Part shown: one piece after another, positions 39,318 through 48,691 of the stretch
Numbering within the stretch: position 1 is the stretch's first letter
Layout: the number at the start of each line of letters is the position of its first letter
NCBI GenBank assembly: GCA_009692005.1
Contig: SHZZ01000007.1
Coordinates: 1-64,000, forward strand
DNA from: Gemmataceae bacterium
GTDB lineage: Bacteria; Planctomycetota; Planctomycetia; Gemmatales; Gemmataceae
Direction of reading: 5' to 3'
Length of the DNA stretch: 64,000 nt
The notes under the pieces: generated by a model
What the model was told of the DNA's origin: nothing
The model's database searches: none
What the model saw: only the letters and a program-made list of their open reading frames with translations
Made by a program: the position numbers and the translations under genes

Positions 39318-41954
39318 TCACCGGATGGAAAGAAAATCGTTGTGGTTGAAAAGCACACGGACCAGCGCGGCGCGAGTTTTGTCATCGCCCGGCCTGCCGA
39401 GAAAAGAGGCGCAAGCTTCCACCTCCGCCTTGGATGGCGGCCGGGAGAGAATGCGTTCGTAAGCCAGTTGGATAAAGCCGGCGCCGGTCTGACGCGACTC
39501 CGACAGGAGTTTCACCGCCAATTCGCTGCTTAGTTGATGGATCAGCTCGCTGTTGGTCAAGGCCAGGGCCTGCTGGGGCACGATGCTGACAGACCTGCGG
39601 TAGCAATCGAGGGGGTCGGGGCCGTCGAACAATTCCCCAAGAACGCCTTTGCCCCCGCCCTCGGGAAAGCAACTGTAGTAAAGGCTGCGGCGGAAGGTTT
39701 TCAACGCCTCGGTGTTTTCCAGCTCCTGCCCGCCCATGGTGTAATTGAGCTTGCCGGCGCAGTGCAACAAACTGTCGCGAAGGACCTCGGCTTCCATGCG
39801 GCCGGTGTTCATGCGGGCGAGGAAGAGGTTTTCCTGGTCTTTGGAGATATCGCCGGAAGTGGAGCCGCGCTGGTAGGCGTTGCTGGTGACGATCAGGCGG
39901 TGCAGAGCTTTCATGTTCCAGCCGCTGTCCATGAATTCGACCGCCAGCCAATCAAGAAGTTCGGGATGCGTGGGCAACTTCCCGTTCATGCCGAAATCAT
40001 GGATGCTGGCCACGAGCGGGGCGTGGAAATGCCAATTCCAGATGTGGTTGACAGCCACGCGAGCGGGCAGGGGGTTCTCTCGGCTGGTGATCCACTCGGC
40101 CAAGGCCTTTCTGCGGCCGGAACTTTTTGCGGGGTAGACGCGGCTGACGGGGGAGTATTTTTCAGCCTGCGCGGGATCCTTCAAAGCGGCTTGCACCTTT
40201 TGCAATTCAGCCTTGGCCTGGGTGACCCGCTTGTTGGCAGCATCCACGGCCGGTTTGAGCTTGGCCTCGGGCAGTTTTTTGGCTTCCCCCAGAGCGACCT
40301 CGCCCTGTTGCAATTCCGTTTGTGCTTTGGCAGCCAGGGCCAGCTTTTCGAGCCTGGCGGCTTGCCGCTTTAACTCGCCCAGGTTAGTTGGCTGCGGCTT
40401 GGCATAGGCGGCTTCCTCCGCGACCAGGCGGGCGGACAGATCCGCCAGTGCTGCTCGCGCCGCTTCCACCTTCTGGCGCGCCACTTCGGCCCGCAGCCGG
40501 GGCAACTCTTTTTCTTTGGCGGCCTCCTTTTCCTCCAATGGGGAAAGGGGCGGCGCCTGGGCCAATTCCTTTTCTGCCACTGTAAGGGCGGCCTGGGCAT
40601 CTGCCAGAATTGTGGCGCGGATGTCCGATTTGAGCGCTCGACTGATCACTTCACCAGGAAGTTCCACCGGGTCGATCCGCGGGGGCGGCTGCTTGAACAT
40701 GGCGGGCACATGCGGCGGGATCGAACCCCGCTCCTTCACCCGGTTCCGCTCGTCGCCGCCGGTGTAGAACCAAGTCGGCGCCTCCGGAGTTTTGTCGAAA
40801 ACGCGCACCATTCCCAGCCGCTGGATTTTTCTCAACACGCTGTAGTCGTAATCTTGAAAAGGCCCGGAGTCGGCCTCGCCCGCCATCCGATCCTGGCGCA
40901 CATAGATCGGCTCGAAAAAGGCCCGGAAGCCAAAGTAATCTTCCTGACGAATCGGGTCGTACTTGTGATCATGGCAGTGTGCGCAGTTAAAGGTCAGGCC
41001 TAAAAACGCCTTGCCCGTGTGCTCGACAATGTTGCGCATCCAATCATTGGGATTCAGGGCGTACCAGTTGCGCACGAGGAAGCCGGTGGCCACCGACGCT
41101 TTGTCGTCCCCCGGTTTGAATTCATCCGCAGCCAGCATTTCCCGCACCATTTGGTCGTAGCCCAGGTCGCGGTTGAGAGATTGCACAATCCAGTCGCGCC
41201 AGCGCCAAACTTGCGGGGCGCTGTTCCAAACATCGGGGACATTCCTTCGCCCGTACCAATCGCTGTAGCGCCAGATGTCCATCCAATGCCTGGCCCAGCG
41301 CTCACCATGCCGGGGATCTTGCAGCAGTCGGTCGACCAGTTTTTCGTAGGCATCGGGGCTGGCATCAGCGAGGAATCGGCGCAAATCTTCCGGCTCGGGA
41401 GGCACGCCAACCAGGTCGAGGTAAACCCGGCGAAGGAGTGTGGTTTTTTCGGCTCTAGGGGCCGGTGTCAGACCTCGAGATTCCATGGCGGGGCCAAGGA
41501 AGCGGTCGATGGGGTTGGCGGAGAGTTTCGCGGCGGGCAAGGGCGGCCGCAGAGGTTTTTGAAAAGCCCAGTGGCGGGTGGGATCCGCGGGCAACGGTTC
41601 ATTAGCCGGGGTGCGGGCCCCTTCGTCAATCCATTGCTTTAATATTTGCACCTGCGCGGGAGTAAGCGGCGCGCCTTCCTTGGTCGGTGGCATGCGCTCT
41701 CTGTCCTGGCCCAGCACGGCTTGAATCAAGAGCGACTTGCCGTTTTTCCCCGGCACGATGACCGGGCCGTTGCTGCTTCCCTTGCGAATGAATTCACCAT
41801 GATCGAGGCGAAGTTTGGCCTTCTGAGCCAGGACCCCGTGGCAAGAAGCACAGCGCGATTCAAAAATGGGCTTTACCTGCAGGATGTAATCCACCTCGGC
41901 GGCAAGCACCGCGGGTCCCGTCAGCAAGGCAAGCGTAACCAGAATAATGCGCAT
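39318..41954 (-). CDS. DUF1549/DUF1553 (PSCyt1-PSCyt2-PSD1) exported cytochrome-type protein (copy 1)
   Basis: An 878-residue protein with a signal peptide (IILVTLALLTGPAVLAAEV). Seen in order: a planctomycete cytochrome C domain with a haem site RCASCHG at about residues 35-40, the PSCyt2/DUF1549 domain with CAHCHDHKYDP near 325, a charged helical, partly coiled-coil central part of about 200 residues (LAQAPPLSPLEEKEAAKEKE), and the PSD1/DUF1553 C-terminal domain (EWITSRENPLPARVAVNHIW, HRLIVTSNAYQRGS). It likely acts outside the cytoplasmic membrane with the DUF1501 protein encoded 4 bp downstream. The long coiled-coil insert is absent from copy 2, which has a shorter one. Confidence 0.93.
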   Translation of the reverse strand: MRIILVTLALLTGPAVLAAEVDYILQVKPIFESRCASCHGVLAQKAKLRLDHGEFIRKGSSNGPVIVPGKNGKSLLIQAVLGQDRERMPPTKEGAPLTPAQVQILKQWIDEGARTPANEPLPADPTRHWAFQKPLRPPLPAAKLSANPIDRFLGPAMESRGLTPAPRAEKTTLLRRVYLDLVGVPPEPEDLRRFLADASPDAYEKLVDRLLQDPRHGERWARHWMDIWRYSDWYGRRNVPDVWNSAPQVWRWRDWIVQSLNRDLGYDQMVREMLAADEFKPGDDKASVATGFLVRNWYALNPNDWMRNIVEHTGKAFLGLTFNCAHCHDHKYDPIRQEDYFGFRAFFEPIYVRQDRMAGEADSGPFQDYDYSVLRKIQRLGMVRVFDKTPEAPTWFYTGGDERNRVKERGSIPPHVPAMFKQPPPRIDPVELPGEVISRALKSDIRATILADAQAALTVAEKELAQAPPLSPLEEKEAAKEKELPRLRAEVARQKVEAARAALADLSARLVAEEAAYAKPQPTNLGELKRQAARLEKLALAAKAQTELQQGEVALGEAKKLPEAKLKPAVDAANKRVTQAKAELQKVQAALKDPAQAEKYSPVSRVYPAKSSGRRKALAEWITSRENPLPARVAVNHIWNWHFHAPLVASIHDFGMNGKLPTHPELLDWLAVEFMDSGWNMKALHRLIVTSNAYQRGSTSGDISKDQENLFLARMNTGRMEAEVLRDSLLHCAGKLNYTMGGQELENTEALKTFRRSLYYSCFPEGGGKGVLGELFDGPDPLDCYRRSVSIVPQQALALTNSELIHQLSSELAVKLLSESRQTGAGFIQLAYERILSRPPSKAEVEACASFLGRPGDDKTRAALVRVLFNHNDFLSIR

Positions 41955-42319
41955 GGAAGGTTGAAATCATGGCAGGTTGAAATACAGGGGGATACGACAT
42001 CTAATAGTACCTTTCCACCTGCCGGGTTTGCAATCAAGAAAGCCGGCGATTGGTACGGAACGGCCTCGGCCCCTTTTTGCTTCTCCCTGGGAACGCCAGG
42101 CTCCAGCCTGGCAGATTGGTTGGCCGCGCTCCCTGCGCGGCCAACCCAGCGAAAGTTCAAGCACTGGCCCGGCGAGTGGAATACAATGCCGGGTAATCCT
42201 CCATGAGAGAGAGAACCGAGCCAAGGAAGAGATTCATTCGCGTTAAACCAATCCTTAACAACATCAACCGCCGGTTGACGCCACCCGAGGCTTCTTTACA
42301 CTGGTGAGAAGGAGTTCCC
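41955..42319. other. Intergenic region between DUF1549 operon and methyltransferase-pyrB operon
   Basis: A 365-bp divergent spacer. It holds one module B repeat (42083-42155). No open frame is gene-like. Both flanking genes start here, so promoters for both must lie either side of the repeat, but I found no clear -35/-10 pair. AAGGAG at 42309-42314 is the ribosome binding site of the methyltransferase gene. Confidence 0.5.
42083..42155 (+). repeat. Intergenic palindromic repeat, module B (copy 3)
   Basis: CCCTGGGAACGCCAGGCT..AGCCTGGC, linker AGATTGGTTG, then GCCGCGCTCCCTGCGCGGC, CCAACCCAGCGAAAG. Both hairpins are intact, making this the best-preserved plus-strand copy. It lies in a divergent spacer rather than at a gene end. 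Confidence 0.75.
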
Positions 42320-43054
42320 ATGCGGTTGACCCTGATTCCTGGCCTGACCCTTGTACTGTCCGCCTGTTGCGTTTTTTCGCAAGAGCCCAAAGGGGCGCCT
42401 TCTCCTTACGAGTTCAAAAAAGTACACGACCCGAACGGCACGGGCAAGTTCTTCAAAGGGCGGGAAATAGCCCTGGTCATGGGCTACCAGGCTGCCGCCT
42501 GGCTGGAACGGCCCGAACGCGAAAAAGAAGAACAGACCTCCAAGCTGGTCAAAGCGCTCAAGCTGAAACCCGAAATGGTCGTGGCCGATGTTGGCGCGGG
42601 TTCGGGCTACCTGACCTTTCGCATGGCCAAACTGCTTCCCAAGGGAAAAGTTTTCGCCAACGACATTCAAAAGGAAATGCTGGAGATCCTGCGCAAGCGG
42701 GCGGCGGAGTTGAAGGCCGCCAATGTCGAACCGGTATTGGGAACCGAGACCGATCCCAAGTTGCCCAACTCGGGCGTTGATCTGATTATCCTGGTCGATG
42801 TCTACCATGAATTCGCCTTCCCGCTGGAGATGACGCAAGGGATGATCAAGTCGCTGAAGCCCGGGGGAAAACTTGTCTTCGTCGAGTTTCGCGGGGAGGA
42901 CCCCGAGGTTCCCATCAAGCTGGTGCACAAGATGACGGTGAAACAGCTCCTTCATGAGATGAAAGACCACCCCTTGAAATACAAGGAAACGATTGGCATT
43001 CTTCCCTGGCAGCACATCGTGGTGTTTGAAAAAGTGGAAAGGAGCCAGCCGTGA
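42320..43054 (+). CDS. Exported SAM-dependent methyltransferase-fold protein
   Basis: A 244-residue class I methyltransferase with an export signal. The N-terminus [20 protein letters not shown] has a hydrophobic stretch and an LSAC lipobox at residues 13-16, so it is likely a lipoprotein. SAM motif I is [13 protein letters not shown] at about 88-100, followed by [12 protein letters not shown] and [11 protein letters not shown]. Such secreted methyltransferase-fold proteins are known in planctomycetes, but how SAM would be supplied outside is unclear, so a different activity is possible. Its TGA overlaps the GTG of pyrB (GTGA), coupling the two. The ATG follows AAGGAGTTCCC. Confidence 0.83.
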   Translation: MRLTLIPGLTLVLSACCVFSQEPKGAPSPYEFKKVHDPNGTGKFFKGREIALVMGYQAAAWLERPEREKEEQTSKLVKALKLKPEMVVADVGAGSGYLTFRMAKLLPKGKVFANDIQKEMLEILRKRAAELKAANVEPVLGTETDPKLPNSGVDLIILVDVYHEFAFPLEMTQGMIKSLKPGGKLVFVEFRGEDPEVPIKLVHKMTVKQLLHEMKDHPLKYKETIGILPWQHIVVFEKVERSQP

Positions 43055-43992
43055 CCGCCGTGGCAGAAACTACGCAGACTTGCAGCCATTTGCTCGGTTT
43101 GGAAGGATTGAGCGCCCGCGAGTTGAACTCTATTCTCGACCAAACGGAGGAGTTCATCCCGGCCTCGCTTGATGCGGAAAAGCGTCGGACCGACCTCAAG
43201 GGCAAGGTGGTGGCCAACCTGTTTTTCGAGCCATCGACCCGCACGCGGATCAGCTTCGGCCTGGCGGCGCGCCGACTTGGCGCCGAGACCATCGACTTTT
43301 CCCCCAGCGGGTCCTCCCTTAGCAAGGGCGAAAGCTTCATCGACACTGCGAAGAACCTGATCGCGCTTGGGGTCGATGCCGTGGTCGTGCGCCATTCCAC
43401 ACCCGGCACGCCGCATCTGCTGGCCAAGCACATCAATGTGCCGATCCTCAACGCCGGCGATGGCGCTCATGAACACCCGACCCAGGGGCTGCTCGATGTC
43501 TTCACCATCAGGCAGGTGAAGGGGAAAGTCGCGGGGCTGACAGTGGCGCTGGTGGGGGACATCGCTCACAGCCGGGTGGCCCGCAGTAACATCCACGCTT
43601 TGATCACGCTGGGCGCGAAAGTGATTGTCTGCGGCCCGCCAACGCTGGTGCCCAAAGAAGTCAAACAACTGGGAGTGGAAATCGATTGCGATCTCGACCG
43701 TGTTTTGCCGCGCTGCGATGTCGTCAATGTTTTGCGCATTCAGTTTGAAAGGCAGCGCAGCGGGTTGTTTCCTTCCATCCAGGAATATTTCCGCCTGTTT
43801 GGCATGACGCAGGAACGGGTAAAGCGCAGCCGGCCGGATATGCTGCTGTTGGCGCCGGGGCCGATCAACCGCGGCATCGAACTGACGCCCGAAGTTGCTG
43901 ACGGACCGAACAGCGCCATTCTCAAACAAGTCACCAACGGGCTTGCTGTGCGCATGGCCGTCCTTTATCGCCTGCTTTTACGCAAGGGCTGA
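43051..43992 (+). CDS. pyrB: Aspartate carbamoyltransferase catalytic subunit
   Basis: A 313-residue enzyme of pyrimidine synthesis that joins carbamoyl phosphate to aspartate in the cytoplasm. Seen: [12 protein letters not shown] with the carbamoyl-phosphate site at about residues 57-68, [12 protein letters not shown] with the HPTQ motif at about 145-156, [12 protein letters not shown], and [12 protein letters not shown]. Length is normal. The start is GTG at 43051, seven bases after AAGGAG. It overlaps the exported methyltransferase gene upstream, and the FGGY kinase starts 3 bp after its stop. No pyrC or pyrI follows, which is unlike the common pyrBC arrangement. Confidence 0.96.
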   Translation: MTAVAETTQTCSHLLGLEGLSARELNSILDQTEEFIPASLDAEKRRTDLKGKVVANLFFEPSTRTRISFGLAARRLGAETIDFSPSGSSLSKGESFIDTAKNLIALGVDAVVVRHSTPGTPHLLAKHINVPILNAGDGAHEHPTQGLLDVFTIRQVKGKVAGLTVALVGDIAHSRVARSNIHALITLGAKVIVCGPPTLVPKEVKQLGVEIDCDLDRVLPRCDVVNVLRIQFERQRSGLFPSIQEYFRLFGMTQERVKRSRPDMLLLAPGPINRGIELTPEVADGPNSAILKQVTNGLAVRMAVLYRLLLRKG

Positions 43993-43995
43993 TCC

Positions 43996-45492
43996 ATGCC
44001 TGGAATCCCGCTTGCAAGCGCCCGGCCTCCTTTTCTTTTGACCATTGATGTCGGCACCTCGTCGATGCGCGCCCTGGTTTATGACAGCGCCTGCAAACTC
44101 ATCGATTCCAACCACTTCTCCTCGCGAACCCAGGTTTCCTTGCAGACCGACCTATCCGGCGCGGCCTGGTTTGATCCCGAGCTGCTCTTTGCCTCACTCA
44201 CCTCGGTCATCGATGCCTGCGTAAACAATCTGGGCAGCAAGGCCAAAGAGGTTGTTGGGGTGGCCTTCGACACTTTCGCATCCAGCCTGGTGGGGCTGGA
44301 TGAAAAATTCACTCCGCTCACCCCCGTTTTCACCTACGCCGATACCCGCTGTTCCCCCCAGGCCCGGGCTTTACGAATGCTCCACAAGGACGGCGCCTCC
44401 CACCAGCGCACCGGCTGCATGATCCACAGCAGCTACCACCCGGCTCTTTTATCTTGGAGAAAAGAAACCAATCTCGAAGGCTTCAAGAAAGTACGGCACT
44501 GGTGGAGCTTCGGTTCGCTGATAACGCAGCGGCTGCTGGGCAACCCCGCAGTCAGCCTTTCGCTGGCGTCATGGACTGGGCTGCTTCATCGGCAACTCTT
44601 GGAATGGGACAGGGAATGGCTGAGCGAGCTGGGGATTTACGACGAGCAGCTTGCTCCACTCGCCGACTTCTCTCCCGCTTTGCGCACCCTGCAACCCATG
44701 TGGGAAGAGCGCTGGCCGGCGCTGGCAAATGCCGGGTGGTTCCTGCCCATCTCCGACGGCGCGGCGGCGAACATTGGCAGCGGCTGTTTCCATGACAGCG
44801 CCGTGGCGCTGACCATCGGCACCACCGCCGCCATGCGCATGGTTCCAGCGGTTATCCCTCACGCCGTGCCGCTGGGGCTGTGGAACTACCGCGTTGATGG
44901 AAAGCGCCCCTTGCTGGGCGGCGCCCTGACCGAAGGTGGCAATGTTCACGAATGGTTGAACCGGATTCTTCAGCTTCCCCCCAGGGAGGAATGCGAGAAA
45001 CATCTGCTTTCAGCCGGTCCGGGCCAGCATGGCTTGTCGTTCCTCCCGTTCCTTTCCGGGGAAAGGGCGCCTGGCTGGCGCGACGACGCCACAGCGGCCG
45101 TGGCCGGTTTGCGTTTGGGAACTTCCTCTCTCGACCTTCTTCAAGCGGGTTTGGAGGCGGTGGCATTCCGCCTGGCTCTGATCTACAAACGGTTGGAGCC
45201 GCTGGTGCGCCCTGGGCGCCAGATTCTGGCCAGTGGCGGCTTTCTGCAATCCCCCGCCTGGGTGAAGATCATCGCCAATGTTTTGGGGAAAGAAATTACG
45301 CCATGTCTGGAACCAGAGGCCACCAGCCGCGGCCTGGCCTGGCTGGCGCTGGAGGCGTTGGGATTGCTCGACCCGTCGAATCCCCCGCCGGTGGAAACCG
45401 GGCCTGGGGTCACGCCTGACATGGAGTCGCACAAGCAGTATCAAGAAGCATTGGCCGCCCAGGAAGGCCTCTACCGAAAACTGCTGGGTTGA
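43996..45492 (+). CDS. FGGY-family carbohydrate kinase (gluconokinase-like)
   Basis: A 498-residue sugar kinase of the FGGY family. N-terminal domain: FLLTIDVGTSSMRALVYD at about residues 13-30; C-terminal domain with the ATP-binding signatures VALTIGTTAAMRM, GGALTEGGNVHEWL and QILASGGFLQSPAWVKIIAN at about 410-430. Family members phosphorylate gluconate, xylulose, glycerol and similar polyols; GFLQSPAW resembles gluconokinases, but the substrate is not certain. The ATG at 43996 begins 3 bp after the pyrB stop, following AAGGGCTGATCC, so it belongs to the pyrB transcript. It converges on the ABC permease gene with 32 bp between. Confidence 0.9.
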   Translation: MPGIPLASARPPFLLTIDVGTSSMRALVYDSACKLIDSNHFSSRTQVSLQTDLSGAAWFDPELLFASLTSVIDACVNNLGSKAKEVVGVAFDTFASSLVGLDEKFTPLTPVFTYADTRCSPQARALRMLHKDGASHQRTGCMIHSSYHPALLSWRKETNLEGFKKVRHWWSFGSLITQRLLGNPAVSLSLASWTGLLHRQLLEWDREWLSELGIYDEQLAPLADFSPALRTLQPMWEERWPALANAGWFLPISDGAAANIGSGCFHDSAVALTIGTTAAMRMVPAVIPHAVPLGLWNYRVDGKRPLLGGALTEGGNVHEWLNRILQLPPREECEKHLLSAGPGQHGLSFLPFLSGERAPGWRDDATAAVAGLRLGTSSLDLLQAGLEAVAFRLALIYKRLEPLVRPGRQILASGGFLQSPAWVKIIANVLGKEITPCLEPEATSRGLAWLALEALGLLDPSNPPPVETGPGVTPDMESHKQYQEALAAQEGLYRKLLG

Positions 45493-45524
45493 ATAAGCCA
45501 GGCCCAACCGCTCCTGCCAACCTT

Positions 45525-46568
45525 TTAGATAGGGGCTGGGATGTCGCGCTGTTTAAAGATGGCCCAGGCAGCGAGGTACCCCAAAGCGCCGGTGCCAAAC
45601 AGCACCGGTAAAAACGGCACAGCCAGCCAATCCTTTCCCCCGTTCCACTCCTTCAACCCCATGGTCCAGCCACGGTCGAGGATCAGCAACTGCGGCTGAT
45701 AATAATAGAAGATCGTGAATGGCCGAACCCACTCGAGTGGCTCCCAGATCTGCCCGATGACATTGGCGAGAAACATGATCAAGAGAATGAACACGGCGTA
45801 GCCCAGCACGCGAAAGCGGAATCGCCCCAGGGAAGAAAGGACCATTGTCAGGCCGATGATAGAGAAGAGAATTCCCGCCGTGGCCAGCAAGCCTTTGGCA
45901 AAAGCCAAGGGCCGAATCTCCAGCCTGCCGGTGCCTGGCGTAATCGGTTTCACCACCGCCTTGGGCAAAGGATCGTTCACTTTAAATTTAAACCCTGCGA
46001 CGCTGACTTCCAGGCTGACCGGTTTCATCTTGGGCAGGGCATCGATCCCTTTTAATTCCAGGGGGTTGATCATCAGATAGCCGAAAAGGGAACCAAGCCA
46101 GATGCTGAGGCAGATCATCGGTATGGTGATGCAATCGACCAGGAAGTGTGCAAAGACCAAAGTGCCGCGGCTAACCGGTTGCGACAACAGGAGTTCCATG
46201 GTGCCGCGGTCGATCTCGCCCGCCAAGGCGCCGGCGGCGCGCCCCACCGCCCAAACGCACAAGAGCGTCTGCACCAGCGGGTGGATGAAACCAACCGAGA
46301 GCATGTCCATGGCCGTGTTGAGGTCGATCGCTTCGCCTCCCAGGATGCTGCGGACCATTTTCCCCGGCCCACCGAAGATGAATTTTTCCATGTCGGCAAT
46401 CTCGATGCCGGAAACGCCGGCCATGCCGTGGAAGAACGGCGCCAGTTCGCCAATGATTCGCCGCATGACCAGGGCCCAGAGAACCTGGAAAGCGGCCAAG
46501 AGAATGCAGGTGACTCCCAGGATCAGCCTGAGATCGCGGAGCAATTTCCAGACTAAAACGCGAATCAC
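45525..46568 (-). CDS. ABC-2 type transporter permease
   Basis: A 347-residue inner-membrane protein with about six hydrophobic segments, including VCTILLAAFQVLWAL-like TM1, FAHFLVDCITIPMICLSIWL, GLLATAGILFSIIGLTMVL and LGYAVFILLIMFLANVIG. GEIDRGTMELLLSQPVSRG is the typical cytoplasmic ABC-2 motif before TM3. A soluble loop between about 170 and 225 holds the variable part. It overlaps the stop of the ATPase gene by 4 bp and together they form one exporter, probably for a lipid, peptide or drug. No binding-protein gene is nearby. Confidence 0.9.
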   Translation of the reverse strand: MIRVLVWKLLRDLRLILGVTCILLAAFQVLWALVMRRIIGELAPFFHGMAGVSGIEIADMEKFIFGGPGKMVRSILGGEAIDLNTAMDMLSVGFIHPLVQTLLCVWAVGRAAGALAGEIDRGTMELLLSQPVSRGTLVFAHFLVDCITIPMICLSIWLGSLFGYLMINPLELKGIDALPKMKPVSLEVSVAGFKFKVNDPLPKAVVKPITPGTGRLEIRPLAFAKGLLATAGILFSIIGLTMVLSSLGRFRFRVLGYAVFILLIMFLANVIGQIWEPLEWVRPFTIFYYYQPQLLILDRGWTMGLKEWNGGKDWLAVPFLPVLFGTGALGYLAAWAIFKQRDIPAPI

Positions 46569-47434
46569 GCCGTTTCTCCGTGGATTTTTCGGTAGATGCC
46601 GTCGAGTCCCAACGGCGCCATGGCCAGCTCCTCCACCTGCAGTTTCGCCAGCCAGCTCATGAGTGGCTCCAACTCTCCCACATGCTCAAAATGCACATGG
46701 CAGTGGTCTCTGCGCACCAGAGAGAGACCTTCCAAGGTGGGCAAGTGGCCGTCCGAGCCGAGGCGCATATGCACCCTGCGCCCAGCGCGCAACTCCTTCA
46801 TGCACTGCAAATGGGCAAGCTGGCCTTCCTTCAAAATGCCCACACGGTCGCAAACCGCTTCAACCTCGGTCAGGACATGTGAAGAGAAGAAGACTGCCTG
46901 GCCGCGCTGCTTCGCCTGCCGCACTTCCTCCAGCAGCGCTTCGCGCATGGTCGGGTCGAGGGCGTTGGTCGGCTCGTCCATGATGACGAGTTCGCTGGCG
47001 GGGTCAAGCACCAGAAGGAGAGCCACCTTCCTTTTCATGCCGCTAGACATGGTGGCCATGGGAATGTCGATGTTAATTTCGAAGAGCCGGGCTTTTTCCT
47101 CGAGGTCGGCGCGCAGGGGTCTGCCGCGCAGTCCGCCGAGAAATTGAATCAATTGCCTGCCGGTCATGTTCTCGTACAGGCGCAGTTCCCCCGGTAGGTA
47201 GGCGGTTTTGGCTCTGGCTCGGACGCCATCGCTCCAGGAATTGTGGCCGGATATGGTTGAACAGCCCAAGGAGGGCCTGAGAAACCCGAGGATGAGGCGC
47301 AAGGCGGTGGATTTGCCTGAGCCATTGGGGCCTAACAGCCCGAATACCTCGCCCGGGGCGATACTCATGGTAAGGTTGTGCAAGGCGCGGAATTTGCCGT
47401 AGAATTTGCTTAACCTGTCGGTCACGAGCAACAT
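46565..47434 (-). CDS. ABC transporter ATP-binding protein
   Basis: A 289-residue ABC ATPase. Walker A is GPNGSGKST at about residues 35-43, the ABC signature is represented by MSSGMKRKVALLL near 130-142 and Walker B by ELVIMDEPTNALDP near 145-160, with the H-loop SSHVLTEVEAVCD. The C-terminal 80 residues are the small domain found in ABC-2 exporters. Its stop overlaps the permease start. It is divergent from the thiolase with 84 bp between. Confidence 0.94.
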   Translation of the reverse strand: MLLVTDRLSKFYGKFRALHNLTMSIAPGEVFGLLGPNGSGKSTALRLILGFLRPSLGCSTISGHNSWSDGVRARAKTAYLPGELRLYENMTGRQLIQFLGGLRGRPLRADLEEKARLFEINIDIPMATMSSGMKRKVALLLVLDPASELVIMDEPTNALDPTMREALLEEVRQAKQRGQAVFFSSHVLTEVEAVCDRVGILKEGQLAHLQCMKELRAGRRVHMRLGSDGHLPTLEGLSLVRRDHCHVHFEHVGELEPLMSWLAKLQVEELAMAPLGLDGIYRKIHGETA

Positions 47435-47518
47435 GGAAAAAACAGCCCTCCGCGAGGCGTCCCTTGCGAGTCAATGCAAACCCAACGATTGTCAGGCCAT
47501 TCTACTTGGGGGAATCAC

Positions 47519-48691
47519 ATGGTCGAGTCATTTATTCTAGCAGGTGCGCGAACGGGTAACGGCAAGTTTTTAGGCGGGCTGTCGTCATTGACCGCGCCGC
47601 AACTCGGGGCCCTGGTGACCAAAGAGGTCCTGGTCCGCTGCGGCGCCAATCCGCATGAGGTGGACGAAGTGATATTCGGCGAGGTTCTGCAGGCCGGTGT
47701 GGGCCAAAACCCAGCCCGACAAGCAGCGCTAGGCGCCGGCCTTCCTGGCTCCATCACCGCCTGGACAGTGAACCAAGTTTGCGGCTCGGGATTGAAAGCC
47801 GCCATGCTCGCTGATCTTTCCATCCGCGCCGGAGAATCTTCCCTGGTGATCGCTGGCGGGATGGAATCGATGAGCCGGGCACCGTTCCTTTTGGAAAACA
47901 CCCGGACAGGGTGGAAGTATGGCAACCAGGAAGCCGCCGACGCCATGATCCGCGATGGCCTTTGGTGCGCTTTCAACCATTGTCACATGGGCGCGCTGGC
48001 GGATGAAACTGGGAAGGAGCGGGGCATCTCCCGCGCCGACCAAGACGCCTTCGCCATCCGCAGCCATCAGCGCGCGGCCCAGGCCTGGGATAAGGGGCTG
48101 TTCGCTCAGGAAGTGATCGCGGTTTCCCCGGGAGGAAAATATCCCGTGATGCAGAGTGACGAAAATATCCGCCGCGACAGCAATAAAGATGCCCTGGCGA
48201 AACTTTCTTCCACCTTCTTGAAAGGAGGGAGCGTGACTGCGGGAAACGCCTCGCCGTTGTCGGATGGGGCGGCGGCGGTGGTGGTCGGCAGCAAAGCCGC
48301 CGCGGATAAACTGGGGGTGAAACCGCTGGGGCGCATCGTGGCGCACGCCACCGCCGGCACAGCGCCCAAGGATATTTTCCTCGCCCCGATTTACGCTGTC
48401 AGGAAAGTCCTGGAAAAGGCTCGCCTGAGCATCTCTGACATTGACTTGTTTGAACTGAACGAGGCCTTTGCGGCGCAAATGCTCGCTTGCTCAAGGGAAC
48501 TCGGGCTCGATGAGGAAAAGGTAAATGTCCATGGCGGGTCGATCGCGCTAGGCCACCCGATTGGGGCCTCGGGGGCCCGTGTGCTGGTGACCTTGCTTTA
48601 TGCCATGGAGAGCCGAAAGGTGCGAACAGGGCTGGCTTCACTCTGCCTGGGCGGGGGGAACGCAGTGGCCATGATTCTTCAACGCGATTGA
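47519..48691 (+). CDS. Acetyl-CoA C-acetyltransferase (thiolase)
   Basis: A 390-residue biosynthetic thiolase that makes or splits acetoacetyl-CoA in the cytoplasm. The nucleophilic cysteine is in [12 protein letters not shown] (C88), the histidine in [14 protein letters not shown] and the second cysteine in [21 protein letters not shown] is the typical thiolase I motif. Length is normal. I start at ATG 47519, which follows GGGGGAATCAC; the ATG at 47474 lies upstream without such a site. It is a single gene, and its end overlaps the convergent aldolase gene by 13 bp. Possible roles are mevalonate-type isoprenoid synthesis, beta-hydroxybutyrate metabolism or fatty acid breakdown. Confidence 0.95.
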   Translation: MVESFILAGARTGNGKFLGGLSSLTAPQLGALVTKEVLVRCGANPHEVDEVIFGEVLQAGVGQNPARQAALGAGLPGSITAWTVNQVCGSGLKAAMLADLSIRAGESSLVIAGGMESMSRAPFLLENTRTGWKYGNQEAADAMIRDGLWCAFNHCHMGALADETGKERGISRADQDAFAIRSHQRAAQAWDKGLFAQEVIAVSPGGKYPVMQSDENIRRDSNKDALAKLSSTFLKGGSVTAGNASPLSDGAAAVVVGSKAAADKLGVKPLGRIVAHATAGTAPKDIFLAPIYAVRKVLEKARLSISDIDLFELNEAFAAQMLACSRELGLDEEKVNVHGGSIALGHPIGASGARVLVTLLYAMESRKVRTGLASLCLGGGNAVAMILQRD

